Source: Pseudomonas helmanticensis (GTDB lineage: Bacteria; Pseudomonadota; Gammaproteobacteria; Pseudomonadales; Pseudomonadaceae). Taken from it: a DNA stretch of 64,000 bases. Under the pieces are notes generated by a model, which saw only the letters and a program-made list of their open reading frames with translations, was not told where the DNA came from and ran no database searches. The position numbers and the translations under genes were made by a program. The stretch lies in the NCBI RefSeq assembly GCF_900182985.1, contig NZ_FXUY01000001.1:4475501-4539500 (forward strand), read 5' to 3'. How positions within the stretch are numbered: position 1 is the stretch's first letter; every line of letters starts with the position of its first letter. Positions 63,493 through 64,000 of the stretch are shown here, one piece after another.

Positions 63493-63494
63493 GT

Positions 63495-64000
63495 TTAGGC
63501 CTGGCTGAATTGCGAGGCCAGTTCGCGTAGCAGGACTTCGGCTTCGAGGACTTTGCTGACGACGTCGTTGGCTTTGTCGCGGCTCAGGCCGACGCGGTCG
63601 AGCAGGGCGTCGGGGATGTCTTCGTCGGGGCCGGAGCCGATGCCGCGGCTGCGCAGCAGGCGTACGGCCAGGCAGACGAGGTTCGGGTATTCGGCGTAGG
63701 CGCCGTCGTAGCTTGGGTCGTGCTGGAAGCGCAGGGCGGTGGCCAGCTCGTCCGGCATGTCCCAGTAGCGCATCAGCCACGAGCCGATCTGTTCGCGGCT
63801 GATACCCAGCAGGTGTTGCTCGATGTAGCTGTGGCACAGGTGCGGGTTGACCTCCAGGTGGCGGCAGATCAGCGAGAAGTGCGGCGGGAACACGTGGGCC
63901 AGCAGCAGATAACCAAAGTTGTGCAGCAGACCGGCCAAGTAAGTCAGGCCGGCTTCCGGGCGCTGAGCGCGTGGCATGGCGCGGGTCAGGCCTTCGATGA
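63495..64000 (-). CDS. HDOD domain protein (5' end outside window)
   Basis: The frame is open at the window edge; the C-terminal 168 or so residues are visible. Features: LTYLAGLLHNFGYLLLAHVF and YIEQHLLGISREQIGSWLMR, the core of the HDOD domain, plus YAEYPNLVCLAVRLLR and a C-terminal acidic helix EVLLRELASQFSQA. HDOD proteins are HD-GYP relatives without the full metal site, used in signalling. The Met at 63977 is internal. Confidence 0.88.
   Translation of the reverse strand, partial: IEGLTRAMPRAQRPEAGLTYLAGLLHNFGYLLLAHVFPPHFSLICRHLEVNPHLCHSYIEQHLLGISREQIGSWLMRYWDMPDELATALRFQHDPSYDGAYAEYPNLVCLAVRLLRSRGIGSGPDEDIPDALLDRVGLSRDKANDVVSKVLEAEVLLRELASQFSQA

Noticed and set aside
1..64000. tRNA, rRNA, CRISPR array, integrase or insertion sequence
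   Set aside because: None could be recognised by eye on either strand; short tRNA-like stems were not found with conserved arms. A covariance search would be needed to exclude small RNAs fully.

Overview
The window looks like a Pseudomonas chromosome of the P. fluorescens complex. The gene order phoR-phoB, ubiA-ubiC, rubredoxin-rubredoxin reductase and HU is the one known from Pseudomonas. Coding GC is high with GC-rich third positions. Convergent gene ends carry the short inverted repeats (REP/REPIN type, GTAGGAGC/GATCGTTCC families) typical of this group. No rRNA, tRNA, CRISPR array, integrase or intact insertion sequence was seen.

Region 1 (1-9.8 kb) is core genome: the 3' part of a response regulator gene that normally sits beside phoU, an M23 peptidase, a CNNM/CBS (CorC/HlyC-type) membrane protein, PhoR and PhoB, a small secreted COG4315-type protein, UbiA and UbiC, rubredoxin and its reductase, and an HU protein. 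Two Pho-box-like sites face each other across a shared palindromic -10-like hexamer between phoB and the COG4315 gene.

Region 2 (about 9.8-49.5 kb) is a type VI secretion island that starts against a 3' fragment of a cdsA-like gene. The main operon runs tssA-B-C-E, then an inserted PAAR/muramidase-like/membrane-protein cassette, then tssF-G-H, a sigma-54 activator, a small lipoprotein, tagH, tssJ-K-L-M, a PP2C phosphatase and a Ser/Thr kinase. This is the order of the P. aeruginosa H2 system. No hcp (tssD) gene is present. Each end has an effector module: on the left, divergently, vgrG-DUF4123 adaptor-lipoprotein-class 3 lipase-lipoprotein; on the right, vgrG-DUF4123 adaptor-four tandem DUF3304 lipoproteins-Tle1-type phospholipase (DUF2235). 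ATGA/TGATG or 16-base overlaps tie each module into a tightly coupled unit.

Region 3 (49.7-61.7 kb) is an accessory stretch of small exported proteins of mostly unknown function, including three LprI-type (DUF1311) genes. It is split by a TIGR01777-type oxidoreductase and a fusion of a degenerate alpha/beta hydrolase to a PEP-synthase-like enzyme. Two genes here are broken: one by a single in-frame amber codon, the other by an amber codon and two frameshifts.

Region 4 (61.7-64 kb) has a small basic protein, a DUF6124 gene whose leader can fold into a three-way-junction RNA with a 16-bp closing stem, a small SCP2-like protein, REP elements and the 3' part of an HDOD gene that runs off the window. 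The best candidates for something undescribed are the DUF6124 leader RNA, the immunity/effector cassettes, and the hydrolase/PEP-enzyme fusion.
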